A stretch of DNA of 12,680 nucleotides from Helicobacteraceae bacterium (GCA_031282285.1 JAITEA010000103.1:1-12680); one strand, 5' to 3'; counted from the stretch's first letter, positions 1-7,572 are shown. Notes: generated by a model not told the origin, from the letters alone. Program-made: numbers and translations.

Positions 1-921
1 CAAGAAGATTTTATCAAACTATGCACAACCTCAGACAGAAGCAAGCCGGAGTGGAAGCCTCTTGTCGATATGAAATATACGCTCTATATGCACTGCCTTC
101 GTATGGAATGCAGATACCCCGATTGGGTATTCAGAAGAGAAGAGAAAGAATGCAGGGAGATGTACGAATACTTTGCTTTAAGCAAGTATTCCTCAGATAT
201 TATGGAGTTTCACAAAGGCGAAATATACGATCTGTCTATTATGCGGTTTTTCCCTCAAGTAAGAGACCTCTACTTTGAAGGCAACGACGTAACAAGCCTT
301 GAGTTTGTAAAGTATCTGCCAAGGCTAAGAGAGTTACATGCCCAAGATAATCCTATCAAAAGCATTGAACCGTTAAAAGGTCTTGATCTTGTCGTACTAA
401 AAGCGGGCAATGGAAGCGGGACTTTTGATTTATCGGCGTTATCCGATATGAAAAATATGAGAACGCTGTGGTTGCATGGTCGTATTAATAACATATCCAG
501 TATTGTCGGGCTAAACAAATTAGAGACGCTTATATTCTCAACATCTGGAACTGGCAACATTGACATTTGTCCTCTTAATGTTTTGATAAAACTTGATGAT
601 TTAACAATGAACAATAGCAACATATTTGATATTTCATGCCTTGATAATTTCCCAGAACTGCGGTCGCTTAGCCTAAACAATAACCGGCTGATAACCGTAA
701 AGGATATAGCCAATAATTTCCCTGAACTTGAAAGCCTTTCTATCAAAGGCAACCCTATTACCGATCTCTCTGCATTAACCAAACTTAAAAAGCTAAGATT
801 TGTATTTGTCGATACCGACAAACTCGTCTCCTGCTCTCCTAAAAATATTGAAGAGATCGAAGCTGGTAAATCCTGCGATAACTTCTGGTTAAGAAGGCTG
901 ATCGATTGGTTCAGATTCTAA
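1..921 (+). CDS. leucine-rich repeat protein, 5' end outside the window
   Basis: The frame is open from base 1 to the TAA at 919-921, 306 codons, with no stop before the first ATG at 70. That ATG has no ribosome binding site at a usable distance, and the 23 codons before it read like protein, so the gene probably begins upstream of the window. From about base 247 to 820 the protein carries eight to nine repeats of about 22 residues with the pattern LxxLxLxxNxIxDLSxL, for example SLSIKGNPITDLSALTKL. This is the internalin/SDS22-like form of LRR, a curved scaffold that normally binds another protein. The N-terminal part has three cysteines (window codons 32, 37 and 51) and no domain I recognise. 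No membrane segment or sorting signal is visible at the C terminus, which ends in a basic, aromatic tail. The gene is much AT-richer than the rest: bases 601-660 have 18 G/C of 60. Partner and role are unknown. Confidence 0.75.
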   Translation, partial: QEDFIKLCTTSDRSKPEWKPLVDMKYTLYMHCLRMECRYPDWVFRREEKECREMYEYFALSKYSSDIMEFHKGEIYDLSIMRFFPQVRDLYFEGNDVTSLEFVKYLPRLRELHAQDNPIKSIEPLKGLDLVVLKAGNGSGTFDLSALSDMKNMRTLWLHGRINNISSIVGLNKLETLIFSTSGTGNIDICPLNVLIKLDDLTMNNSNIFDISCLDNFPELRSLSLNNNRLITVKDIANNFPELESLSIKGNPITDLSALTKLKKLRFVFVDTDKLVSCSPKNIEEIEAGKSCDNFWLRRLIDWFRF

Positions 922-962
922 TTAACCGCGAAAATATCTTATCCGAATACAATATTTGTTAT

Positions 963-1006
963 AAACGGTATATACGATCTCTTTTTGCTTGGCTTAAATA
1001 CCGTTT
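963..1006. terminator. possible weak bidirectional terminator between convergent genes
   Basis: A 9-base inverted repeat, AAACGGTAT at 963-971 and ATACCGTTT at 998-1006, lies in the 102-base gap between the stops of the LRR gene and the unrecognised minus-strand gene. The position between two convergent genes fits a shared terminator. The 26-base loop is long and the stem is AT-rich, so this is a weak candidate. Confidence 0.25.
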
Positions 1007-1023
1007 TGTATATCGCTACGCGA

Positions 1024-1848
1024 TCATAAGTAGTTGCCGAAATATTTTTCTGCTACGACGCGATCGTATTGATCCTCTCCGCGCCAATACTCGGCGTAGA
1101 GCCAATCGTGCTTTCCCCTAGTAGGTCTGTCGTACGAGCGCGGATTTAATAACCCGAAGCAAGCCATTATCTCGATCAACATTTTGCGTTCGTTTTTATT
1201 TGAGGGCATACATTCGGACAATCTTTTCTCCAAAGCGCCCGCATAGTCGTTTATCTGGCTTGTCTCAACGGTTTTCAAGACATTTTTGAATATGCCTATA
1301 TCTTCGCGGTTTGGCTCGGTTGTCTCCTCTTTGGCAAAGAGTTTCAGATCAAGCCAAGTATATATAAGCTGTCCGTGCCTGACGCCGCCCCATTTTACGC
1401 GCTCAAAATTAAGCTCGTTCAAATCCTCGTCAATATACTTTTCGTATCCGCTAACGCCGTACTTTGTATCGCGGCATATTCCGCAAATATAAGAAGTCGA
1501 TACTATTTTCCCGTCGCTGTAGCCGTGTCCGCTTACCGCCTTTTGGTAACTGTGCTTTTTCAACTTAGAAGCGATAAAATGAGACGCGATAGCGGATCGC
1601 CAATCAAGCCGCTTGTTGGTAAAGGCGCATAAAAACGCTTTGGCGACTTTTTCTATCGATATATTTTGGGCGATCTCCAAGATTTCGTTTAAGAGCCGAT
1701 CGTGCCCGATCGTTATATTGTCAAACATTACGCCTTTGGCTTTCGCGTATTCAAACTCCTCTTGATTTAACGATCTGTTTTGTCTATCGATCCACCCGCC
1801 GTTTTGCCAATGAGTTTTTAGCAATATAGCTTTCGCTTTTTTGTCCAT
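1024..1848 (-). CDS. hypothetical protein with a CxxC motif
   Basis: I do not recognise this 274-residue protein. It is soluble, with no signal peptide or membrane helix. A CGIC motif at about residues 122-125 could hold a metal or form half of a zinc ribbon, but no second CxxC is present. It is followed by a DLNELNFERVKWGGVRHG stretch and, near the C terminus, a YWRGEDQYD stretch; these look like family-defining motifs. I start it at the ATG at 1846-1848 because AAGGTG lies three bases upstream; a GTG at 1852-1854 is in frame but has no binding site. The start is 32 bases after the stop of the chemotaxis receptor on the same strand, so the two may be co-transcribed. It is AT-richer than the receptor and its 3' end faces the LRR gene. 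Gene reality is fairly certain from length and motifs; function is unknown. Confidence 0.75.
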   Translation of the reverse strand: MDKKAKAILLKTHWQNGGWIDRQNRSLNQEEFEYAKAKGVMFDNITIGHDRLLNEILEIAQNISIEKVAKAFLCAFTNKRLDWRSAIASHFIASKLKKHSYQKAVSGHGYSDGKIVSTSYICGICRDTKYGVSGYEKYIDEDLNELNFERVKWGGVRHGQLIYTWLDLKLFAKEETTEPNREDIGIFKNVLKTVETSQINDYAGALEKRLSECMPSNKNERKMLIEIMACFGLLNPRSYDRPTRGKHDWLYAEYWRGEDQYDRVVAEKYFGNYL

Positions 1849-1880
1849 TTTCACCTTCGCGATTGCAAAACGGCGCGGCG

Positions 1881-3512
1881 TTACGCCTTAAACTTGCTTA
1901 GCTCGATTCGCAGCCGTTCGCTCTGGCGGCTAAGGTGCGAGGCGAGATCGGCGATCTCCTTGATGCCGACCGCGCTTTCGTTGGTGCGCGCGCTGATCTC
2001 CTCCACTCCGGCGATAACGCCGTGCGTTTTGCGGATAATCTCGCGGGAGTCGTCCGCCGTTTTCGCCAGACCCTCCTTCGTGCGGGCGATCTCCTTCGCG
2101 CCGCTTTCGATTACGCCGTTTGCCTCCGCCGCGCTCTGTTCCAGCGTTTTGAACTCCTTGGCGTTTTGCTCCATAGAGCTTGCCGCGTCGCCGATGGATT
2201 GCACGATGGCGGCGATCGTCGCGCCCGTTTCGGAGAGGCTCTTTTGCGTCCGTTCGGCGAGTTTGCGCACCTCGTCCGCCACGACCGCGAAGCCGCGCCC
2301 AGCCTCGCCCGCCCGCGCCGCCTCGATCGCGGCGTTGAGCGCGAGCAGATTGGTCTGATCGGCTATATCGCCGATCACGCTCAGCACCCCTTTTACCGAA
2401 TCGGCGTCCCTTGCCAGTTGCGTCAGGCGTTCGCTCAAATCCGTCTGCGCCTCGCTGGACCTGCCGATCAAAGCGACGACCTTCTCAATCTCGTTGCGCG
2501 ACTCGTAGAGCCTATCGGCGGCGGCGTTCATACTGTTTTGCACATCATCAAGCGCGCCCTGCATTCGCGTCATCAGCTCGTTGGTTTCGCCGCCGCTTGA
2601 AGCGATCTTGACCGTCGCGTTCAGATTGGCTTGCGCGCGATCGTGAATCGACGCGCCGCTCGCGTCCAGTTGCGAGGAGATCGAGGCGTTTTCGCTCGCG
2701 CTTTCTATCGCCTTGGCGATTGCGTTTTGTACCTCGCCGATAAGCAGATTGAGATCGGCGCAAAGCGCGCCAATTTCATCGGGATTTTCCTTCAGCCGTT
2801 CGACAAAGTTTAGATCGCGCGCGATCGATTTAACCGCCGATTTCGCCAAGCCGATCGGAGCGAGAAACTTCGCGATCGCGATCCAGCCGACGGCGGCGGA
2901 GATCGCAAAACCTACGACGCCTATAAACAGCGAGTTAAGCAGCGCGGCGGTAAGCGATCGATCGATTTCGGCAAGCGGAATATCGGCGGCGGCGATATAC
3001 TTTGTCCCGCTTTTCGTCGCCAGCGGAATAAAGACGCTTCTGTGCCTGCCCCACTCGTCGGTATATTCGTCGTACTGCATCGCGTTTGTCCGCAAAGCTT
3101 CGGCGACTTTTGGGCTTGCGTCGTCGTATATGTATAGCGGTTCGTCGTCGAGTTTGCCTTTTTCTACCTCTTGGGCTTCGGGCGTATCCACGACAAAGCG
3201 AAAACCCTCTTTGGACTCGATCAGCGTATAGACAAACTCCGTCTGCGTGTCGGAGCAAAAAGTGTAAGCCCTTTCGTTGAGAGCCTCGAAAAGTTCGCGC
3301 GGCATAACGCCTTTTGCCGCCTCGTCGTACACCTCGTCCGGCGCGAAAACCGCCGCGGCGTACGCCGAAGCGAGCAGACGGTTATTAACGCCAGCGTTCA
3401 CGTCGGCTCTGTGTCCGGCGTAGATAAAAATGCCGTAGCTCGTAGCCGTAACGCCGTTTAACAACAGCACGGTGATCAAAAGCCTGCCGCGAATAGAGGA
3501 CAAAAACGACAT
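1881..3512 (-). CDS. methyl-accepting chemotaxis protein
   Basis: A 543-residue transmembrane chemoreceptor that would sense a ligand outside the inner membrane and control CheA through CheW. The layout is standard: short cytoplasmic N terminus, TM1 at about 10-32, periplasmic domain at about 33-188, TM2 at about 189-215, a HAMP-like linker to about 265, then the helical signalling domain. The hairpin tip is unmistakable, with [20 protein letters not shown] at about 385-404 followed by [19 protein letters not shown]. The periplasmic part, with VVDTP and a later [13 protein letters not shown] stretch, looks Cache/PAS-like, but I cannot name the ligand. The protein ends in ELSKFKA with no CheR-binding pentapeptide. 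AGGGG precedes the ATG by about seven bases. It is divergent from murB, and a hypothetical gene follows closely. No che genes are in the window, so this is an isolated receptor gene. Confidence 0.95.
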   Translation of the reverse strand: MSFLSSIRGRLLITVLLLNGVTATSYGIFIYAGHRADVNAGVNNRLLASAYAAAVFAPDEVYDEAAKGVMPRELFEALNERAYTFCSDTQTEFVYTLIESKEGFRFVVDTPEAQEVEKGKLDDEPLYIYDDASPKVAEALRTNAMQYDEYTDEWGRHRSVFIPLATKSGTKYIAAADIPLAEIDRSLTAALLNSLFIGVVGFAISAAVGWIAIAKFLAPIGLAKSAVKSIARDLNFVERLKENPDEIGALCADLNLLIGEVQNAIAKAIESASENASISSQLDASGASIHDRAQANLNATVKIASSGGETNELMTRMQGALDDVQNSMNAAADRLYESRNEIEKVVALIGRSSEAQTDLSERLTQLARDADSVKGVLSVIGDIADQTNLLALNAAIEAARAGEAGRGFAVVADEVRKLAERTQKSLSETGATIAAIVQSIGDAASSMEQNAKEFKTLEQSAAEANGVIESGAKEIARTKEGLAKTADDSREIIRKTHGVIAGVEEISARTNESAVGIKEIADLASHLSRQSERLRIELSKFKA

Positions 3513-3540
3513 CGTGCGCCCCTAAGAGATAAAGTGCGCT

Positions 3541-3547
3541 TATAATA
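3541..3547. promoter_or_regulatory. overlapping divergent -10 elements for murB and the chemoreceptor
   Basis: TATAAT at 3541-3546 on the plus strand sits about 35 bases before the murB ATG. The same bases read TATTAT on the minus strand (3542-3547), about 30 bases before the receptor ATG. Neither has a recognisable -35 box, which is common for sigma-70 promoters in Campylobacterota. The murB assignment is the better one; the receptor assignment is an inference. I see no FliA-type (sigma-28) promoter for the receptor. Confidence 0.45.
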
Positions 3548-3581
3548 TCATAAAAATTAGCTCAAAAAGGGCGTTTTGCCT

Positions 3582-4349
3582 ATGCGCGTTGATTTTCAAC
3601 ATTGCAGTTCTATTAAAATCGGCTCGTCGGTAGAGGCGGCGGTTATCTCCGATCGCGGCTTTGATCCCTCCGGCTTTTTTGTCGTCGGCGCCGCTTGCAA
3701 TCTGCTGGTTTCGCCCGCGCCGCCGCCGATTGCGATCTTGGATCGATCGTTTGATTATCTCCGTCTGGAAAACGAGGTATTGATCGCCGGAGGCAAAACG
3801 CCAAGCGGCAGGATCGTCTCGCTGTGCAAAAAGGCGGATCTGGGCGGTTTGGAGTTTTTATCGGGGCTGCCGGGCAGCGTAGGCGGGCTGATTGCGATGA
3901 ACGCGGGGCTGAAAGACGCCTGCGTTTTCGATCGCTTGCTTTGGGTCGATTTTGGTCGCGGCAGGATCGCCTCGGGCGAGATAGCAAGCGGCTATCGTTT
4001 CGCCAAGCTGCAAGGCGTCGTATTCGAGGCGGCGTTCAGGCTCGCCAAAGGCTTTGATCGCGCGCTTGAAGCCTCGCTGCTGGCGGTTCGCGCCTCGCAG
4101 CCCAAAGAGCCAAGCGCCGGTAGTTGCTTCAAAAATCCAAGCGGCGATTACGCTGGCAGATTGATCGAGGCGGTCGGCTTACGCGGCGCGAGGCGCGGCG
4201 GCGCGAGTTTCAGCCAAAAACACGCCAATTTTCTGGTCAATCTCGGCGGCGCGTCGTTTGACGACGCTATATGGCTGATCGACGAGGCAAAACGCCGCGT
4301 TATGGAGAGCTTCAATATCGCGCTAGAGCTTGAAATCAAAATCGTCTAA
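3582..4349 (+). CDS. murB: UDP-N-acetylmuramate dehydrogenase
   Basis: MurB is a cytoplasmic FAD enzyme that uses NADPH to reduce UDP-GlcNAc-enolpyruvate to UDP-MurNAc, the second committed step of peptidoglycan precursor synthesis. The 255-residue protein has the FAD-binding signature VVGAACNLLV at about 34-43 and the PGSVGGLIAMNAG loop at about 97-109. It also has the catalytic-serine motif AGSCFKNP (Ser181 would be the proton donor) and a C-terminal LELEIKIV that supplies the conserved glutamate. Arg139 in SGYRF probably matches the catalytic arginine of the E. coli enzyme. The short length matches the small MurB I associate with Campylobacterota. I chose the ATG at 3582, about ten bases after AAAGGG; an in-frame TTG at 3576 is possible but too close to it. 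It stands alone, divergent from the receptor and convergent with rimM. Confidence 0.93.
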   Translation: MRVDFQHCSSIKIGSSVEAAVISDRGFDPSGFFVVGAACNLLVSPAPPPIAILDRSFDYLRLENEVLIAGGKTPSGRIVSLCKKADLGGLEFLSGLPGSVGGLIAMNAGLKDACVFDRLLWVDFGRGRIASGEIASGYRFAKLQGVVFEAAFRLAKGFDRALEASLLAVRASQPKEPSAGSCFKNPSGDYAGRLIEAVGLRGARRGGASFSQKHANFLVNLGGASFDDAIWLIDEAKRRVMESFNIALELEIKIV

Positions 4350-4416
4350 CGCCATTCCTTTGCGAAAATAACGGGAGGTTAGGGCGAAAAAACGCTAGGG
4401 TAGGGGAGGGCGGCGA

Positions 4417-4938
4417 TCATAGCGCGCCGATAAGCTCCGCGACATTACGCACGCGCAGAACGCCGTTTTCAAACCCGACGATATAGCGTTCGTTGTATGG
4501 GATCGCAAGGCGGCTTTTGCCGCCCGCCGTTTCAAGTACCAGTAGCGGCGCGGCGCCCTCTTGAATATCGACGATCTTGGCGACAGTCTCGCCGTTTTCC
4601 GCCGCGCTTGCTCCGATCAACTCAAACCAGAAGCGTTCGTTTTCCTTAAGCGTTATCGCCGCTTTGGTTTCCTCGATCGTGGTAAAAAGCTCGCAGTTCG
4701 TCAGCCGCGACGCCTCTTCTGGGCTGTTGAACCCGCTAAAGCCTATCAAAAGCCGATCGCTATCAAAGCGATCGATCGTAAGCTCCAGCGTCTGCTTGCC
4801 CAAAACGGCTTTCAGCGTCCGCCCCGCGGCAAAAAACTCGGGAAAATCCGACTCGAGGCGAAGCCTTAAAAGCCCCTTAACGCCAAAAGTTCCGCCGATT
4901 TTCGCCAGATATAGATCGCTACTTGGGACGCTCTTCAA
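4417..4938 (-). CDS. rimM: ribosome maturation factor RimM
   Basis: RimM binds ribosomal protein S19 and helps the head of the 30S subunit to mature. The 173-residue length is usual. The N-terminal domain opens with LYLAKIGGTFGVKGLLRL, the family's signature strand and loop. The C-terminal PRC-barrel-like part contains FWFELIGA and RLAIPYNERYI, where family members typically read IP..... The start is a TTG at 4936-4938, 20 bases inside the KH gene; the protein has no internal methionine and no better start lies nearby, so translation is probably coupled to the KH gene. It is the last gene of its operon here. In related genomes trmD and rplS usually follow, but here the next gene, murB, is on the opposite strand. 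Confidence 0.93.
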   Translation of the reverse strand: MKSVPSSDLYLAKIGGTFGVKGLLRLRLESDFPEFFAAGRTLKAVLGKQTLELTIDRFDSDRLLIGFSGFNSPEEASRLTNCELFTTIEETKAAITLKENERFWFELIGASAAENGETVAKIVDIQEGAAPLLVLETAGGKSRLAIPYNERYIVGFENGVLRVRNVAELIGAL

Positions 4939-5173
4939 GCGGTTTTACCAAGATGCGGTAGCTTATGCCGTCTTTGGCTTTGCAGCCCGACACGACGGTT
5001 TTGATCGAGTTGATCATATTGCCGTCTTTGCCGATAATCTTGCCCACGTCCTGCTGGTTGGCATAGATGGTGATTTCGGAAAAATCGCTATCCACATTTT
5101 CGCGCGTAACCTCGATCTGATCTGGTTCGCTGGCAATCAGCCGCGCAAAATCCGCGACAAAATGCTCGACCAT
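4919..5173 (-). CDS. khpA: KH-domain RNA-binding protein (KhpA-like)
   Basis: An 84-residue protein made up almost entirely of one KH domain, a fold that grips single-stranded RNA. The GxxG loop is clear: GKIIGKDGNMINSIK, with GKDG at 48-51. Length, motif and position between rpsP and rimM match the KhpA family, a conserved small RNA-binding protein linked to translation and, in some bacteria, cell-division control. The ATG at 5171-5173 follows the rpsP stop by two bases, and the 3' end overlaps rimM by 20 bases, so the three genes are almost certainly one transcript with coupled translation. Gene identity is secure; the particular RNA targets in this organism cannot be read from sequence. 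Confidence 0.93.
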   Translation of the reverse strand: MVEHFVADFARLIASEPDQIEVTRENVDSDFSEITIYANQQDVGKIIGKDGNMINSIKTVVSGCKAKDGISYRILVKPLEERPK

Positions 5174-5175
5174 AC

Positions 5176-5406
5176 TCAGGCTTTCGCCGCGATCCGCGTT
5201 ACGGTTTCGCTGGGTTTCGCCCCCACGCCAATCCAGTAGTTGTAACGATCCTTGTCAAGTTTGAGCGTTTTTTCCTGATTCATAGGATTGTAAAACCCTA
5301 GAATCTCCACAAAACCGCTGTCGCGGCGCTTCCTGCTGTCGGTTACGACGATGCGGTAAAAAGGCTGTTTTTTCTTGCCTAGTCTGGTTAGACGAATCAC
5401 TGTCAT
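5176..5406 (-). CDS. rpsP: 30S ribosomal protein S16
   Basis: A 76-residue S16, a small protein needed for assembly of the 30S body. The start [20 protein letters not shown] and the following [19 protein letters not shown] are diagnostic. The length is typical. The ATG at 5404-5406 is preceded by AAAGGA about ten bases upstream. The gene follows ffh after a 29-base gap and precedes the KH gene by two bases. Confidence 0.97.
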   Translation of the reverse strand: MTVIRLTRLGKKKQPFYRIVVTDSRKRRDSGFVEILGFYNPMNQEKTLKLDKDRYNYWIGVGAKPSETVTRIAAKA

Positions 5407-5435
5407 TGTTTGTTTGTCCTTTTATTTGAAGTTTA

Positions 5436-6767
5436 TTATCTCATACGAAGGCTGTTTTGAGCGCCAAAGAGCGATTGCATACGCGCCGCCGCGCCTTTGC
5501 CCGTAAACTGTTTGGCGAGTTTGGCGCCGTTTCTGAACTGCTTAACGATCCTATTAACCTCCTCGATTTTCAGCCCCGCGCCAAGCGCGATGCGGTTTTT
5601 GCGAGATGGATTGAGCAGATCGGGGTCCTCTCTCTCGCGCTTGGTCATCGACAAGATCATAGCGCGGGTATGCTTGATCTCTTTCGAGTTTTGCAGATCG
5701 GTTTCGCCGAGCTTTTCCGCCAGCGCGCCCGCGCCGGGTAGCATACCAAGCAACGATTTGATATTGCCCAGCTTGCTTACCTGATCGATCTGCTCCAAAA
5801 AGTCGTCGTAGTTGAACGATCCTTTTTTGATCTTGCGCCCAAGCTCTTTGGCTTTCTTTTCGTCGATCGCGACGCCGACCTTTTCGGCAAGCCCCGCGAT
5901 ATCGCCGCCGCCCATCAAACGGCTTACGATCCGCTCTGGAATGAAAATCTCCAGATCGCTCAGCTTCTCGCCGACGCCCAGAAACCTAAGCGCGACGCCA
6001 AGCTGCTGCGCGAGCGAGATCGCGATCCCGCCGGAGGAGTCGCCGTCAAACTTGGTCAAAATCACGCCCGTAAGCGCGATCTTCTCGTGGAACGCCGCCG
6101 CCGTTTTCACCGCGTCCTGACCGGTAAGCGAATCGGCGACATAGAATACCTCGTGCGGGTTTATCGCCGCTTTGATCGCCTTTAACTCATCCATCAGCGC
6201 CTCGTCGATCGCGAGCCTGCCCGCCGTATCGACGATCAGCGCGTCGAAATGCCCGTCGATCGCCCGCTTCAGCGCGCCTTGCGCCGCGGCTATTGGCGTA
6301 TCGGCGCTAAACATTTCAACCTCGATCTGCTCGGATAGCTTGCGAAGCTGCTCCACCGCCGCCAGCCGCTGCAGATCGGCAGCCGCCAGCAGTACCTTTT
6401 TGCCGCGCTCTTTGAGGTATTTAGCCAGCTTGGCGCTAGTGGTGGTTTTGCCGCCGCCTTGCAATCCCGCCATAAGTACGACAGTCGGCGGGCGATCGGC
6501 GAAAACGAAACCTTGATTGCCAGCCGCCGCCAGCGTCTCGAACAGCGTCTCTTCCAGCGCCTTGGCGAAGCGCTCTTTTTGAATGCCCGCCTGTTTGGTT
6601 TTGATCTCCACCTTGGCGATCAGCTCCTTGACGACTTTATAGTGCGCGTCGCATTTGAGCAGCGCTTTTCGCAGCTCCTCCAGCGCGCGCTTCAGCGACG
6701 CTTCGTCGTCAAAATGTCTGATCCGCGCGACGGCGGCTTTAAGCGACAGGGCAATTCTATCCAGCAA
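5436..6767 (-). CDS. ffh: signal recognition particle protein Ffh
   Basis: Ffh is the GTPase of the bacterial signal recognition particle. With 4.5S RNA it binds signal sequences as they leave the ribosome and delivers them to FtsY at the membrane. The 443-residue protein has an N domain (about 1-90), the G domain with the P-loop GLQGGGKTTT at 101-110, DTAGR at about 180-184 and TKFDGD at about 238-243, and a C-terminal M domain with SMTKREREDPDLLNPSRKNR that binds RNA. Two G-domain details differ from the E. coli form: DLQRLAAV replaces DxYRPAA, and the residue before GG after TKFDGD is serine instead of lysine or arginine. These may be lineage traits. The start is TTG at 6765-6767, six bases after GGAGAG; the first ATG is about 100 codons later. 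Confidence 0.97.
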   Translation of the reverse strand: MLDRIALSLKAAVARIRHFDDEASLKRALEELRKALLKCDAHYKVVKELIAKVEIKTKQAGIQKERFAKALEETLFETLAAAGNQGFVFADRPPTVVLMAGLQGGGKTTTSAKLAKYLKERGKKVLLAAADLQRLAAVEQLRKLSEQIEVEMFSADTPIAAAQGALKRAIDGHFDALIVDTAGRLAIDEALMDELKAIKAAINPHEVFYVADSLTGQDAVKTAAAFHEKIALTGVILTKFDGDSSGGIAISLAQQLGVALRFLGVGEKLSDLEIFIPERIVSRLMGGGDIAGLAEKVGVAIDEKKAKELGRKIKKGSFNYDDFLEQIDQVSKLGNIKSLLGMLPGAGALAEKLGETDLQNSKEIKHTRAMILSMTKREREDPDLLNPSRKNRIALGAGLKIEEVNRIVKQFRNGAKLAKQFTGKGAAARMQSLFGAQNSLRMR

Positions 6768-6805
6768 AAATCACTCTCCAAAATATACGGCAAAAATAGG
6801 CGCGA

Positions 6806-6811
6806 ATTATA
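6806..6811 (-). promoter_or_regulatory. candidate -10 element for the ffh-rpsP-khpA-rimM genes
   Basis: The minus strand reads TATAAT here, in the 64-base gap between the RluA-family gene and ffh, about 40 bases before the ffh TTG. No -35 box is evident. It would give a leader of roughly 30 bases ending in the GGAGAG binding site and could let ffh be transcribed independently of the upstream genes. Confidence 0.45.
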
Positions 6812-6831
6812 CGCAAAGCGGCTAAAAAACC

Positions 6832-7566
6832 CTACGATCCAAAAAGCGCCGCAAACTCGCTCGGGCGGGGCGACGAGATTTCGCGCCCAAGCAGCGATAT
6901 GTAAGCCGAATGCAGCATAAGCCGTTTATAAGGCTTGCCGCCGTAAGCCGCGTCGCCCAAAACCGGAAAGCCGATATGCGCCAGATGAACGCGAATCTGA
7001 TGGGCGCGCCCCGTCGGAATAGTAACTTCCAGCAGCGTGCGTTTGCCCTCGATCTGAAGCGGTTTGATGATCGTGATCGCCTCTTTGCCGCGCTTTTGAT
7101 CGATAACGCTTTTAGCTTTGGAGCCTTTGAATGTCAGAACGCTCAGGTTGATAACGCGCTCCTCGGCGACCGCGCCCGCGACGACCGCCAGATAGCGCTT
7201 GGTAGTCTTTCTCTGTCTGAACTCGTCGATGGCGCGTAGCAGAAAATCGTCGGTTTTGGATAGGCACAAAACGCCGCTGGTCTCTTTGTCTAGGCGGTGA
7301 ATCAGCTTAAATCCCAGCCGTTTTTCAAGCGCGTAGCTTTCAAGACCTCTTGGCTTGTCGATTGCGATCATCTCGTCGTCTTCGTGGAGCGTCGCGACCT
7401 GCTTTGGTCTTTCGATCTGAAAAACCGTATCGGCTTCCAGCTCCGATCGGGCGATCGTTAGCCGTTTGCCGCCGATATAGACAAATCCGTCGTCGATAAG
7501 CCTTTTGGCTTCGCCGTTGCTTACGCCCTCTTGGACAGCCAATAATTTGTACGCTTTTTCGTTCAT
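6832..7566 (-). CDS. RluA-family RNA pseudouridine synthase
   Basis: A 244-residue enzyme that isomerises uridine to pseudouridine in RNA, most likely 23S rRNA. The N-terminal 50 or so residues form an S4-like RNA-binding domain (EGVSNGEAKRLIDDGFVYIG). The catalytic motif HRLDKETSG at 90-98 places the nucleophilic aspartate at Asp93. The later GRAHQIRVHLAHIGFPVLGD block is typical of the RluA/RluC/RluD group. It is shorter than E. coli RluD. It stands just before ffh, where C. jejuni also has, as I recall, an RluA-type gene (Cj0708). I cannot say which uridine it modifies. I use the ATG at 7564-7566; a TTG at 7579-7581 would add five residues. Neither has a clear ribosome binding site. Confidence 0.88.
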   Translation of the reverse strand: MNEKAYKLLAVQEGVSNGEAKRLIDDGFVYIGGKRLTIARSELEADTVFQIERPKQVATLHEDDEMIAIDKPRGLESYALEKRLGFKLIHRLDKETSGVLCLSKTDDFLLRAIDEFRQRKTTKRYLAVVAGAVAEERVINLSVLTFKGSKAKSVIDQKRGKEAITIIKPLQIEGKRTLLEVTIPTGRAHQIRVHLAHIGFPVLGDAAYGGKPYKRLMLHSAYISLLGREISSPRPSEFAALFGS

Positions 7567-7572
7567 CGCGTA

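Noticed and set aside
270..821. 183-codon open frame on the minus strand opposite the LRR gene
   Set aside because: It mirrors the LRR repeats; the plus-strand frame has the clear repeat pattern and the minus frame has none.
906..1121. 71-codon open frame bridging the gap between the two convergent genes
   Set aside because: It overlaps both genes' ends, has no ribosome binding site and its composition is not protein-like.
1935..2600. 221-codon open frame on the plus strand inside the chemoreceptor gene
   Set aside because: It is antisense to the conserved signalling domain and has low-complexity Arg/Leu/Ala composition.
4350..4416. terminator between murB and rimM
   Set aside because: There is an A/T run at about 4388-4393 but only a three-base stem flanks it, so no real hairpin forms.
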